Source: Ampelomyces quisqualis
Taxonomy: Eukaryota > Ascomycota > Dothideomycetes > Pleosporales > Phaeosphaeriaceae
Direction: 5' to 3'
NCBI GenBank assembly: GCA_018398575.1
Contig: JAGTXZ010000024.1
Coordinates: 186,001-250,000 of the forward strand
DNA: 64,000 bases
Numbering within the stretch: the first letter of the stretch is position 1; every line of letters starts with the position of its first letter. The notes under the pieces were generated by a model. It was not told where the DNA came from, ran no database searches, and worked only from the letters and a program-made list of their open reading frames with translations. Shown piece after piece: positions 36,550-48,369 of the stretch. The translations under genes were made by a program, and so were the position numbers.

Positions 36550-39500
36550 ATGGCTCCTTATGCCTTGACCCCAACCACGGAGCGAGGCGAATTGTTTGAG
36601 GGAAACGAGTTCGTTATACAAAGCGATGGCTTTCAGAGTAACGGAGCGTCAACGCCATCCACTCAAGACTCGAACGATTTCGACGCGGACACAGCTCCAC
36701 TTCCCGCCAATGGATCTAACGGACATGGTGAAGCCCACGAAATCAGCAATTCTACGACTCATGGTACCCCACTCAATGGTTCTCTGACCTACGAGAATGC
36801 CTACACTGATGGCTACAAAGACGGTTACACGTCTGGCTACAAAACGTCTACCATTGAGCTGAAGCACCAGCCTGTTGCCATCATTGGCATGTCCTGTCGC
36901 CTTCCCGGCAGTGTGAGTACGCCGGACGAATTCTGGGAGCTGCTTGCACGATCCCGAACTGGATTTTCACCCATCCCGGCATCCCGCTTTTCTGCGAATC
37001 GCTTCTTCCACCCCAATCCTGGCAAAAGTGGCACAACCAATGCGCGAGGCGGCAACTTCTTGACGCACGACTTGACAGCTTTTGATGCGCCATTTTTTGG
37101 CTTCACACAACAGGAAGCCATAAGCCTGGATCCACAGCAACGGCTTCTGCTAGAGTGCACATTCGAAGCGCTTGAGGCTGCTGGCATACCTAAGCATGAC
37201 GTCGTGGGCAAGGACGTAGGCGTCTTTGTGGGAGGAACTTTCTCGGAGTACGACACGGACCTATTTCGAGATCCAGAGACAATGCCCATGCACCAGGCCA
37301 CTGGTATGTGACCACCAAAACTGGAGTTTCTGCTCCAGCATTGCCCTTTGATAGAACTGACTTCATCTCAGGCTGTGCAATGGCAATGCAATCTAATCGG
37401 ATATCGCATTTCTTCGACTTCAGAGGCCCAAGTTTCACGGTTGACACCGCTTGTTCATCAAGTTTGGTTGCCCTACACACTGCTTGCAACAGTATTCGAA
37501 ATGGTGAATCAAGCATGGCGATAGCCGCTGGTGTCCATCTCAACATGCTGCCAGAATTTTGGATCTCATATTCAATGTCGCGCTTGTTTGGCGAGGCTGG
37601 CAGATCTTTCGCCTTTGACCAAAGGGGAACTGGATATGGCCGTGGTGAAGGATGTGGTCTGGTTCTTCTCAAGTCCCTTGAACAGGCTATCAAGGACAAT
37701 GATCCCATACGCGCTGTCATAGTTGGCAGTGGTATTAATCAAGACGGCAAGACCCCCGGCATCACCATGCCGAATGCTTCCGCACAAGGTAAGCTGCACC
37801 GACTGAATGTACTACGCCTGAAACTAAGCATTACATGCAGAGGCATTGATTCGATCTGTCTACAAGAACGGAGGCATGGATCCTTGCGATACTGGGTACG
37901 TAGAAGCTCACGGTACAGGCACCCGCGTTGGTGACCCAATTGAGGTTGGTGCTCTACACAAAGTGTTTGGTGAGGGCAGGAGTAAACGAAAACCACTGTA
38001 CATCGGATCTGTAAAGTCGAACATCGGCCACTTGGAGGCTGCTGCTGGTATGTTCTCAATTACCAGCCATCTCAAAGTTTAGTGACTGACCACAAGCACA
38101 GGTATAGCAGGAGTCATCAAAACAGCGTTGATGCTGGAGAGAAACTTCATACTACCCAACTACGACTTCAAGCACCCGAACGAACAGATTCCTTTCGACC
38201 AATGGGGCTTGAAAGTTCCTGTTCGTCAGCAACCGTGGCCGGCTGGGAAGCGGTGGGCCAGCGTTAACGGGTTTGGATTCGGTGGCACTAACGGACATGT
38301 CGTGGTATGCAAAATTCTCGGTTCTTTCACGAGACTAGCTAACGTCCATACCTGTAATGGTAGATGACTAAAGGCCCGCTGGAACGCAAGGTTATGAAGG
38401 AAGAGATCGACACACAAGTCTTCGAGCGACTGTTTGTGCTCACCGCAAATGATAAGACGAGCGCAGAAAAGGCGATGCAGAGTTTGGGCATCTACCTAGA
38501 ACAGCGCCCCGAAGTTTTCCAGAGTGATCTCTTGAGCAATCTCGCATATACTCTCGGGCAGCGGCGGTCCTTCCATCCATGGCGCATAGCGGTCACGGCG
38601 TCTTCTTCGGTTGACTTAGTAGAAGCGCTTTCAAGCGGTAGAGTGCTACCTTGCAAACAGGAACTGGAGCCCCTTCGCATTGGTTGGATCTTTACCGGGC
38701 AGGGCGCGCAATGGTGGGCGATGGGCCGGGAGCTGTACGATCAGTATCCAGTATATGCCTCGGCCCTCGACAAAGCCGATGCACACCTGCGTTCGATCGG
38801 CGCCGACTTCTCTCTTGTAGCAGAGCTCGACTACGATGAGGCAAACACCCGTGTGAACGAAGCATGCATCTCACAACCATCATGCACGGCGATACAACTA
38901 GCCCTTGTGGAGTTGCTACGTTCATGGGGTGTCCAGCCTTCCGCTGTCGCAGGCCACTCTTCGGGTGAAATCGCGGCCGCTTACGCTGCTGGACTAATAA
39001 CATTTACAGATGCCATGACTATCGCTTACCATCGCGGCCGTCTCGTTCCTATCTTGAAGAAAAAGTACCCATCTCTTGAAGGCTGTATGATGGCAGTTGG
39101 CGCCGGCAAAGCCCAGATCGAGCCACTTCTAGACCGCATCCCTGTCTCACTCGGCCAAGCACGGATCGCATGTATAAACAGTCCATCTAGTGTTACCATC
39201 TCAGGCGACGCTAGAGCTGTCACAGAGCTGCAGGTTTTGCTCGAAGCTACCTTTCCCGGCATGTTTGTCAGGAAATTGCAAGTCGATACCGCGTACCACT
39301 CCCACCATATGAGCTTAGTGGCGAAAGAGTACACCGAATCGCTGCGAAAAATCGAGTCTCCAAAGTCGTCTGGAAAAGTACGCTTCCATTCGTCGTTACT
39401 TGGCCGTCTCGCTACTGGTCACGAGTTGGACGTGTCCTATTGGGTGCAAAATCTTACTTGCGCGGTACGATTCGACGAGGCTGTACAAAGCATGTGTCAG

Positions 39501-42500
39501 ACTGCATCTGGCGAGGCTAAGTTAGGTGTCAATCTCCTTGTTGAGCTCGGTCCACACGCAGCTCTCCAAGGTCCGATAAAGCAAATTCTTAAGCACATTG
39601 GTGGACCAGCTTCTAAGCTTTCGTACACTTCTGTACTGTCTCGGAAGAGAGATGCGGTACAGACGGCCCTCGCTATGGCAGGAGTGCTCTTCGTCAAAGG
39701 CGCGTTATTGAACATGGGAGCCGTCAACTTTCCCAAGCCACGCGAAAGACCGCCCCAGGTACTTGTGGATATGCCCCGTTACACATGGAACCACTCATCC
39801 AAGTTCTACCATGAATCCCGGTTCACACAGATCCAGAAATTTCATGACGCACCGAGGAACGATATCATCGGAATACTCGCGCCATTCTCAAACGATTTTG
39901 AGCGAACATGGAGGAATGTTGTTCGTCTAGACGACTTGCCATGGCTACGGCATCACCAAATTCAAGGCGTTACGATCTTTCCTATCTCAGCTTTCCTGGT
40001 CATGGCTCTGGAGGCAGCAGCTCAGTGCGCTCCAGCCACGCAAATACAATATACTGACCTGGAGGTTAAAAGTCTGGTCGTCACTACGCCGGTCGTATTG
40101 ACGGAGGAAGAGTTGGAAATGACCATCACGATGCGGCCCAACAATCTATCTGCAGATGTGGACCTATCCCATAGCTTCATCATCCGCTCATGGTCAAAGA
40201 CCAAGGGCTGGACCGAGCACTGCACAGGCGAAGTCACGATCGTCTCGGCAGACCTCAATGAGGTCGATGGAGAGCGAGTCAAGCGACTGCGGCAGAGTAA
40301 GCTGAAATGCAGAAGCTTGGCCGTGAGCAAAGCATCTGCTCATCCTATCAAGTCAGAACAGATATACGAACAGCTGTCTCAGATCGGTGTAGTTTACGGC
40401 GCCACGTTCCAAGGGTTAGGAAATTGCCACGCTTTCCATGGTGGCTCCACAGCATCAGTGATACTACCCGACACGGCCGCTGAGATGCCCCATCAGGCAG
40501 AAACGAATTACATACTACATCCGGCACTCATTGAACAAATTGTTTCAATGTACTGGCCAGTCTTCAACACTGGTGGTCCAATTGATACAGTTCATCTCCC
40601 CAAATCTATCGGAAGATGCACCATATCACTGGAGGCCTGTAGAAATATCAACAATCCCGGAAGCACTTTACAAGCTACTTGCGAGGTATCTGGGCCTTTA
40701 CTCGGCGACAGACCAAACAGATTGTCCATGTTCGCTCTTGATGCCGCCGACGAAGCTATCTTCACGATGGAGGATCTCGTCATCTCACCCATACTTGAAA
40801 GGAATATCAATTCAAGCGACGGCGGTCCTCATGAGCTCTGTTATAAGCTCACATGGGAGCCTCTACCCATGCCTGCACACAATGAGGTCGGCGCTGCTGC
40901 AAGACCTGCCCTCGATGCTGGCGTAGTCATCGTCCATGGCGAGACGGAATTTCAACTCAAGATGGCTTCTGCTCTTGCAGAACAACTCACACTCATCACG
41001 GGAGTGCAGCCCGTGACAGGAGGTCTTGATTCCATGGTCAGCAGGGGTGAAGATAAACTTTGCATCATCCTGACAGAATTGGACCACCCACTTCTAGCAT
41101 GCTTGAGCAACACCCAGTTTGATGCTCTGAAACAACTACTCACAAGAGTACGAGGCGCGCTGTGGATGGTACATGGCGCTTACGATCAGGCAAACAACCC
41201 CACCTCCAACATGGTCGCCGGACTGAGTCGTACTCTTCGCTCCGAGGGAACACTAATGAAGTTCATCACGCTTGAGCTTGATGGTCGGAGAAGCCTCGAT
41301 GTCTCCAAAGTGGTACCCACGATTGTACAGGTTTTCACCAACACTTTGGGTACTGAAAGTCAGATCCAGGAGACGGAGTTCTTGGAGCGAGACGGAGAAC
41401 TGCTTACACCGCGTATTGTCCATGATCATGACCTGAACAACTATGTCGACAAGCAAGTCAATCCTCCCACCACCGCACTGGCGGACTTTGCAGACGTTTC
41501 GAGGCCCATATGTGGTTCAATATCTGTACCTGGTGTACTCGACAGCCTTAGCTTCAAAGACGACACGAGTCTCCAATGCCCTCTTCCGGACGACCACATC
41601 GAGTTTCAGGTCAAAGCCATCGGTTTGAACGCTACAGATGTTGTCGAATGTTCTGTACTTGGGCTCGAATGTAGCGGTCTTGTCACTGCGATCGGTTCTT
41701 CAGTTCCTGGTGTGCGCATTGGCGATCGCATTGCTGCGAGCACCACATCAGGCTCGATGTCTACGATCGCTAGGGCGCACTTCCGCAACACAGTGAGACT
41801 TCCCGATCACATATCGTTCGATCAGGCTGCGAATGTTCCTCTTGCCTACTGCACAGCCGCCTATGCACTTATCGAGCAGGCTAGACTGATTGAGAACGAA
41901 TCCATTCTCATTCACGATGCGGCTAGCGCCGTTGGTCAAGCTGCGCTGGCTGTCGCACACATGATCGGCGCACAGATCTGGACCACCGTCAGGACAAAAG
42001 ATGAGAAAGACTTTGTGATGAGGGATTCTGGGATTTCAGAAGATAGGATATGGTTTGCAGCTGCCGAGTCGTTTGCTGAGCATGTCCTTGATGCGACCTT
42101 CGGGCATGGCGTGGATGTAATCTTCAACACCCTACCCGAACCCCACTTGTTAGGCGCAACATCAAGATGTCTCGGAAACTTCGGTCGCTTGGTCAATGTC
42201 GGCACTGGTGGCAGCAGTATTGATAGCTCTTGTCTGAGCAAGAATGCATCGGTGCATTTCGCAGACATCGATGCACTTGCCAAACTCAAGCCGCAAGTTT
42301 TGCAGCGCACTCTGGCTAGTGTGGGTCAAATGCTGCAATACGGTCAAATCAAGCCTATTTCACGGATAGAAAAGTTCAGCATCTCGGAAGCCGTGTCAGC
42401 GCTGAATAGCGTGCATGCAGCAGGTGTCCATGGAAAGGCAGTGGTAGTTCCTCAGAGTGGCGATCTTGTACAGGTACATCCTCACTCTCACCATGTCGCA

Positions 42501-43712
42501 ATTTCAGCTAACAGAACTTCAAGGCTCCATGTCTCAAGTCTCGCAACAGCCTCCTGCGACACGACGCAACGTATATCCTCATCGGCGGCACGGGCGGTCT
42601 TGGACGGAGTATGGCGAAGTGGATGATTGAAAATGGGGCTAACAATATCGTGCTTCTCTCCCGAAGTGGCGCACTCAAAGGCAAGGCCAAAGACCAGGTT
42701 GACGCTTTGAATGAAGCTGGGTCAAACATCGTCGTTCGTCGTTGCGATGTTGCTGATCGTGCCGATGTTGAGGCATTGATTCAAACAGGGCTGGCCGCCA
42801 TGCCACCAGTGCGTGGTATCATTCACGGTGCCATGGTGTTGCATGTAAGTCTCTGTCAAGTCCTCACCACATCTCCCGCTGACATGGTCACAGGATGTCC
42901 TGTTCGAGAAGATGACATACGACCAATACACATCGGTGATCGCGTCCAAAGTGCAAGGTGCCTGGAACTTCCACCACGCGGTTCCTACCGCTCAACTCGA
43001 CTTCTTCATTGTCATCTCGTCAGCAGCCGGAGCAGTGGGCAATCGGGGGCAAGCTGCCTACGCAGCGGCTAATACGTTCCTCAATGGTTTTGCGCAATAC
43101 CTGCTCGGCCAAGGCATTAAGGCAGCTGCCTCGATCGACCTCACTGCGGTATCCGACGCAGGCTATCTAGCCGAGGATGCAGAAAAGGCAGCCGAAGTAG
43201 CCAGGAACTTGGGCAGCGATACCATTTGTGAGGCGCAGGTGCTGGCTCTGATCCGCGCTGCGATCGATGGCCAACTAGCGAGCTGTAACGGCCACCCCAT
43301 CACAGGCATGCGCATCACGCCCACCATGCAACCGTTCTGGACCCACGACGCAAAATTCCTGCACCTGAGGCGTGCAGCCGAAGCAGCGTCAGCGACGTTG
43401 ACCACAACAACCATCTCCTGGAGCGCTGCGTTCAAGGCTGCGCCGTCCCGGGCAGAAGCCGAACAAGTTGTGTGCAGCGCCCTGGTCGAAAAGATTGCCC
43501 AGGTGGTGTCGATGGAGCCCGAGGAGCTGGACACGAGCCGATCAATCAGCTGCTACCCGCTAGACTCGTTGACGGCGATTGAAGTGCGCAACTTCATCAC
43601 GAGGATGTTTGAGGCGAATCTCCAGGTCTTGGAGTTGCTGGCGAGTGGCAGCATCGAGAGTCTGGCCAAGATTGTGTGTACGAAGAGCAAGGTGGCGGTT
43701 GCTGAGGGCTAG
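36550..43712 (+). CDS. Highly-reducing-type polyketide synthase, KS-AT-DH-ER-KR-ACP, no methyltransferase
   Basis: Iterative type I PKS. Exons 36550-37303, 37372-37788, 37841-38047, 38102-38304, 38364-42473, 42524-42844 and 42894-43712 (introns 49-68 nt, all phases consistent) give 2276 residues. Domains: Asn/Gly/Tyr-rich leader (1-105); KS (about 105-530) with DTACSSSL (Cys near 278), VEAHGTGT and KSNIGHLEAAAG; AT (about 635-930) with GHSSGE; DH (about 1015-1320) with H-x-x-x-G (HQIQG, near 1056); ER (about 1560-1870); KR with GGTGGLG (near 1917) and AAYAAANTF; ACP with PLDSL (Ser near 2228). There is no methyltransferase between DH and ER and no C-terminal thioesterase. The DH second motif reads HPALIEQIVSM where HPxxLDxxxQ is expected. 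The ER nucleotide loop reads HDAASAVGQ rather than HAAAGGVGQ. KS, AT, KR and ACP look active; DH and ER may not be. The product is unknown. Confidence 0.93.
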
Positions 43713-44151
43713 GAGGTCTTTACCCGAGGTCTCGCCGTCTCGGCTGACCGGGAAGACGCCGTGTTGTCTGCTTCTTGGGTTGGGCCGCAAGACTCATTTA
43801 CAGGGCTGTAGTGCTTGTTTGTGGCGCAGTGGTTGCTTATTTCGATGAAAATGAAGCTGGTTACTTCTAGGTACTCGCGTTGTGTGACCCAGTGAGGAAT
43901 TTATACAGGTGTGGCCCGTGCGTCGAGTTCGGCCTACCCCGCGGCGGCGAGGAATTTCGACCGTCAGTGTGCGTTTGCCTCGCTCTTCTTCAAGTCGAGG
44001 CCTTTATTGGTTCTAGTCGGGCTCGCCACATCCGTCTCCTCGGACTCGCCCCCGTACCTCACCGCGCCAGGGCCCAGCGTGTCCGCAGTATCCACGACGC
44101 GAACCCCGCACAGCGACTCCCTCCACCCACGCTCACCCGACCTAAGACGTC
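43713..44151. other. Intergenic region between PKS and eIF5B
   Basis: PKS 3' flank and eIF5B promoter/leader (CT- and GC-rich near 44040-44150). Nothing further recognised. Confidence 0.45.
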
Positions 44152-47100
44152 ATGGCGCCCAAGAAAAAGGGGGGCAAAAAGGCCCAGGAGGATGACTGGG
44201 AGGCTGAGATGGGCGAGACGATGGCGCCTCCGAACGGCGGCGCAGAAGAGCCCCAGGCAGAAGACGCTGCGGCCGGCGACGATGTTGCGGCTGGTGGTCT
44301 GATGGCCGCCCTGCAAAGACGCGGCAAGAAGAAGAAGAACAAGGGCGCCGATTTTGAGCTCGAGGGCGAGGACCCGCCTGCAGACGATGCAGCGGGCGCG
44401 GGTGCACGTGTCGCGAGCAAGGCGCCGCAAGAAGCCACCTTTGACGACGACGACGACGACGTCTTTGCTGGCAACTACGGCAAGAAGAAGGCCAGGGGCG
44501 CATCTGCTGCGGAGAAGCAGGAAGAGCCGCAGGATGACGGCGCACCGCGCGTGAAGACCAAGGCGGAGAAGGAGAAGGAGAAGAAGGAGAAGGAGAAGCA
44601 GCGCAAGAAGGAGTTGGTACGTCTCTGCGCATGCCAACCATGCATTGGCCATGGAGAGCTCACGAGTCCAATCTAGGCTGCGAAGAAAAAGGCCACTGGT
44701 CCCGCCAAAGCCGAGGCGATAGCAGAGCCCGTCGCGGCACCCGTCGCCCCCACCCCCGACCCCCCTGCTGCGGGAGGCAAGAAGAAGAAGCTCAGTCCTG
44801 CGCTTGCCGCGCTCCAGAAGCAACAGGAGGAACGCAAGAGGAAGGAAGAGGAGCTAGCCCGTCTCGCAGCAGAAGAAAAGGCCCGCGCAGAAGAGGAGGA
44901 GCGCCAGGCCGAGGAAGAGGTGAAGCGCGCGTCAGAGGCCAAAGCGCTGAAGAAGCAGAAGGAAAAGGAGAAGATTGAGCAGCTCAAGAAGGAGGGCAAA
45001 TACATGACCAAGGCGCAAAAGGAAGCCAAGGCCAAGGCTGACCTCCGTCTGAAGCAGATGCTCGAGGTTGGCGGCGCCAAAGTCGCAGCACTCGAGGAGC
45101 CCGCGGAAAAGAAGAAGCCCGTCTACGACGACCGCAAGAAGCGGAAGAAGCAGTTGGAGGAACAGAAGGCCAAGGAAGCTCGCGAAGCTGAGGAAGCGGC
45201 GCAGAAACTCAAGGACCTCAAATTGGCTGAAGAGCAAACTGCGGCTGCTGCCGCCGAGGCTGAAAAAGCCAAGCTCGATGCGGAGGCGAAGAAGGGCGAG
45301 GCTTCTGGTGACGACTGGGAGGCTCAGGCAGATGAAGATGACGGCATCAAAGACAGTTGGGATGTCGACACCGACGAGGAAGAAGAGCGCAAGGCATCGG
45401 AGAAGAAGGCAAAGGCAGAAAAGGCCATTCAGGAAGCATCGGCCAAAGAGCACACTGCGCCAGCGAAGGGTTCAGGTTCAGACTCGGAAACCGACTCGGA
45501 TGATGACAGCGAAGACGACTCGTCAGAGGACGAACAGGGCACGGCTACGCAGCGAGCCGAAGCGGCGCGAAAGGCTGCGGCTGCGGAGAGGAGAAAGCAA
45601 GCTCACGAGGAAGCTCTTGCGGCTCGTTCGAAAGACAACCTGCGATCTCCGATTTGCTGTATTCTCGGCCACGTCGATACTGGTAAAACGAAGCTGCTCG
45701 ACAAAATCCGGCAGACAAACGTGCAAGAAGGCGAAGCGGGAGGTATCACACAACAAATCGGTGCCACTTACTTCCCCGTTGAAGCGCTCGAGAAGAAGAC
45801 CGCTGTCGTCAATAGAGATAAAGAGTTCGTCTTCAACGTTCCTGGTCTTCTGATTATCGATACACCTGGTCACGAGTCTTTCAGCAATCTACGCTCGCGC
45901 GGTTCATCGCTCTGTAACATTGCTATTCTTGTTATCGATATCATGCACGGTCTTGAGCCTCAGACTATCGAGTCTATGAAACTACTTCGAGACAAGAGGA
46001 CACCCTTCATCGTTGCTCTCAACAAGATCGATCGTCTCTTTGGCTGGAGGAAGATCGACAACAACGGCTTCGAGGACAGCTTTAACCTCCAGAAGCAGTC
46101 TGTGCAGTCCGAGTTCGAAGAGCGATGGACCTTTGTCCGCACACAATTGCAAGAACATGGGTTCAACTCTGAGCTGTTCCACAAGAACAAGAACATGTCA
46201 AAATACGTCTCTGTCTGCCCAACGTCGGCGCACACGGGAGAAGGTATCCCCGATATGATCAAGCTCATTGTTAGGCTTACCCAAGAGCGTCTGACAAACA
46301 ACCTCATGTACCTGTCCGAGGTCGAGTGTACCGTTCTGGAAGTCAAGGTTATTGAAGGTCTCGGAACAACTATCGACGTCATTCTGTCCAACGGTGTCCT
46401 ACGCGAAGGTGATCGAATAGTCCTGTGTGGTAACCCAGAGCCTATAGTCACGAACATCCGAGCGCTCTTGACGCCAGCGGAAATGAAAGAGCTCCGAGTC
46501 AAGTCGCAGTACGTACACAACAAGGAGGTCAAAGCTGCTATGGGTATCAAGATCTCGGCCGATGGGCTTGACCAGGCAATTGCTGGCTCGCGTCTACTTG
46601 TTGTTGGACCTAACGACGACGAGGAAGATTTGATGGATGAGGTCATGGGCGACCTTGCCCATTTGCTTAGCAAGGTGTCCAAGAGTGGTCGTGGTGTGTC
46701 CGTGCAAGCATCGACTCTTGGTTCCTTGGAGGCGCTGCTCGAATTCTTGAAGGTCTCCAAGATTCCCGTATCCACCATCTCCATCGGACCAGTCTTCAGG
46801 AAAGACGTTCTACGTGCAGGTGTCATGTTAGAAAAAGCCAAGGAATACGCCGTCATGTTGTGCTTCGACGTCAAGGTCGACAAAGAAGCCAAAGCCTACG
46901 CCGACGAAATCGGCGTCAAAATTTTCGAAGCAGACATCATCTACCATCTCTTCGACAAGTTCACAGCACACATGAAGCAGCTCGAAGAGCAACGGAAAGA
47001 AGAGTCGAAGATGTTGGCTGTTTTCCCTTGTATCCTCCGCCCTGTTGCCGTCTTCAACAAGAAAGACCCCATCGTCGTGGGTATCGACGTCGTCGATGGT

Positions 47101-47478
47101 AATCTTAAAATCACCACACCCATATGCGCGATTAAGAAGAACCCCGCTACAGGCGTCAAGGAAATCATCAACCTCGGACGAGTGTATGTGCCCACCCCTT
47201 ATCCCTGCGTACATATGACTAACACGTTTTCCAGCACTTCAATCGAACGCGACCACAAGCAAATCCAAGTCTGCAAAAAAGGCCAACCTTCTGTCGCCGT
47301 CAAAATCGAAGGGCCCAATCAACCCATGTACGGCCGCCACTTGGAGGAAGATGACACGCTGTACTCGGCGGTTAGTCGCAAGAGTATCGATACGCTCAAG
47401 GAGTTCTTCAGGAGCGATGTTAGTCAAGACGAGTGGAAGTTGCTTGTGGAATTGAAGAAGTTGTTTGATATTGTTTAG
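44152..47478 (+). CDS. FUN12: Translation initiation factor eIF5B (IF2-type GTPase)
   Basis: GTPase that joins the 60S subunit to the 40S-Met-tRNAi complex at the end of initiation. Exons 44152-44616, 44677-47183 and 47235-47478 give 1071 residues (yeast Fun12 has 1002). The N-terminal ~470 residues are a highly charged Lys/Glu/Asp-rich region with runs of Asp and coiled-coil-like repeats, typical of eukaryotic eIF5B. The G domain follows: GHVDTGKT (G1, about 486), DTPGHESF (G3) and NKID (G4), then the beta-barrel and C-terminal domains. The last intron is 51 nt, a multiple of three without a stop, so the frame reads through it. Splicing at GT|gtatgt...ttccag gives NLGRVTSIERDHK, which fits the family far better. 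The gene bounds the PKS locus on the right. Confidence 0.95.
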
Positions 47479-48250
47479 TCGGTAGAGTACATGCCGGTAG
47501 CGGCAAGGGAGGGGCAGGTGGGAATGCGCGCGTGTGTATGACGCAAGTGGAATGTTCAACGGCGTGATTTGCATGGATTATGGCGGGTGTTTTTGTTCCT
47601 CCTCTTGCTCGAATACAACATGCTGCGGCTGCGGCATTACGTAGCAAGGTAAGGTGTAGACTACTGAATTCGTAGTGGTACACATATGTGTTCTAAACAC
47701 ACTTTTGCAAGTCGCGTCGTTTTCCTAGTGGCTTTTTGTACCCATGTGCTGACTGCTGTCCAACGTGATTCATGCGCAAATCCCCAAAAGTACCTTTTCT
47801 TGTCCGCATTGATTTAGACAAAGGCGTGACGGGCTAGAGGTTAGAGTCGGATATGCATAGCTACCCCAGCTCAGTCGTTGGGCTCAAGCATGTCGTTGAG
47901 AAAAGTCTTTGGCGCGTCGTGTAGATTGTAGCAGAGAATTCAACTTGATTAAAAAAAAGTACTTCTAACAAGGATTTTTTTTAACAGAACTTTTTCCTTT
48001 TCCGTTTTTTGTTTTGGGAAAAGAATTCTTCATAGAGTGGAACTTGAGTTTTTATTTTATTCTGGGCTTTTAAATGAAGAGAGGGATTGGTTTGGGTAGT
48101 ATTAATGTTGTTAGATGTGGGAGTTGAAAAGTAGGGAGTTTGTGTGTTTGGGCTATGGCGTTGTAGCTACGACACGTTGCTTGTAGGAAGGGTTGTGGAG
48201 GTAGAATAAAGTGGTACTTGTACCTATATTTTACTCTGCACTTCTTCTTC

Positions 48251-48369
48251 TTACTGTTCTTTCTCTTACTGTTCTTCCTCTTACTGTTCTTCCTCTTACT
48301 GTTCTTCCTCTTACTGTTCTTTCTCTTACTGTTCTTCCTCTTACTGTTCTTCCTCTTACTGTTCTTCTC
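48251..48369. repeat. 15-bp minisatellite, about eight units
   Basis: The unit TTACTGTTCTTCCTC occurs eight times in direct succession; two units read TTTCTC at the end and the last is one base short. Because the unit is a multiple of three, it keeps frames open on both strands and creates spurious Lys/Arg/Asn/Ser repeat peptides. Confidence 0.92.

Noticed and set aside
44059..44823. 254-codon minus-strand frame rich in Leu and Arg
   Set aside because: Antisense to the charged Lys/Glu region of eIF5B, where AAG/GAG codons read as CTT/CTC on the other strand.
48251..48369. CRISPR-like array
   Set aside because: Units are directly adjacent with no unique spacers and the genome is fungal; it is a minisatellite.
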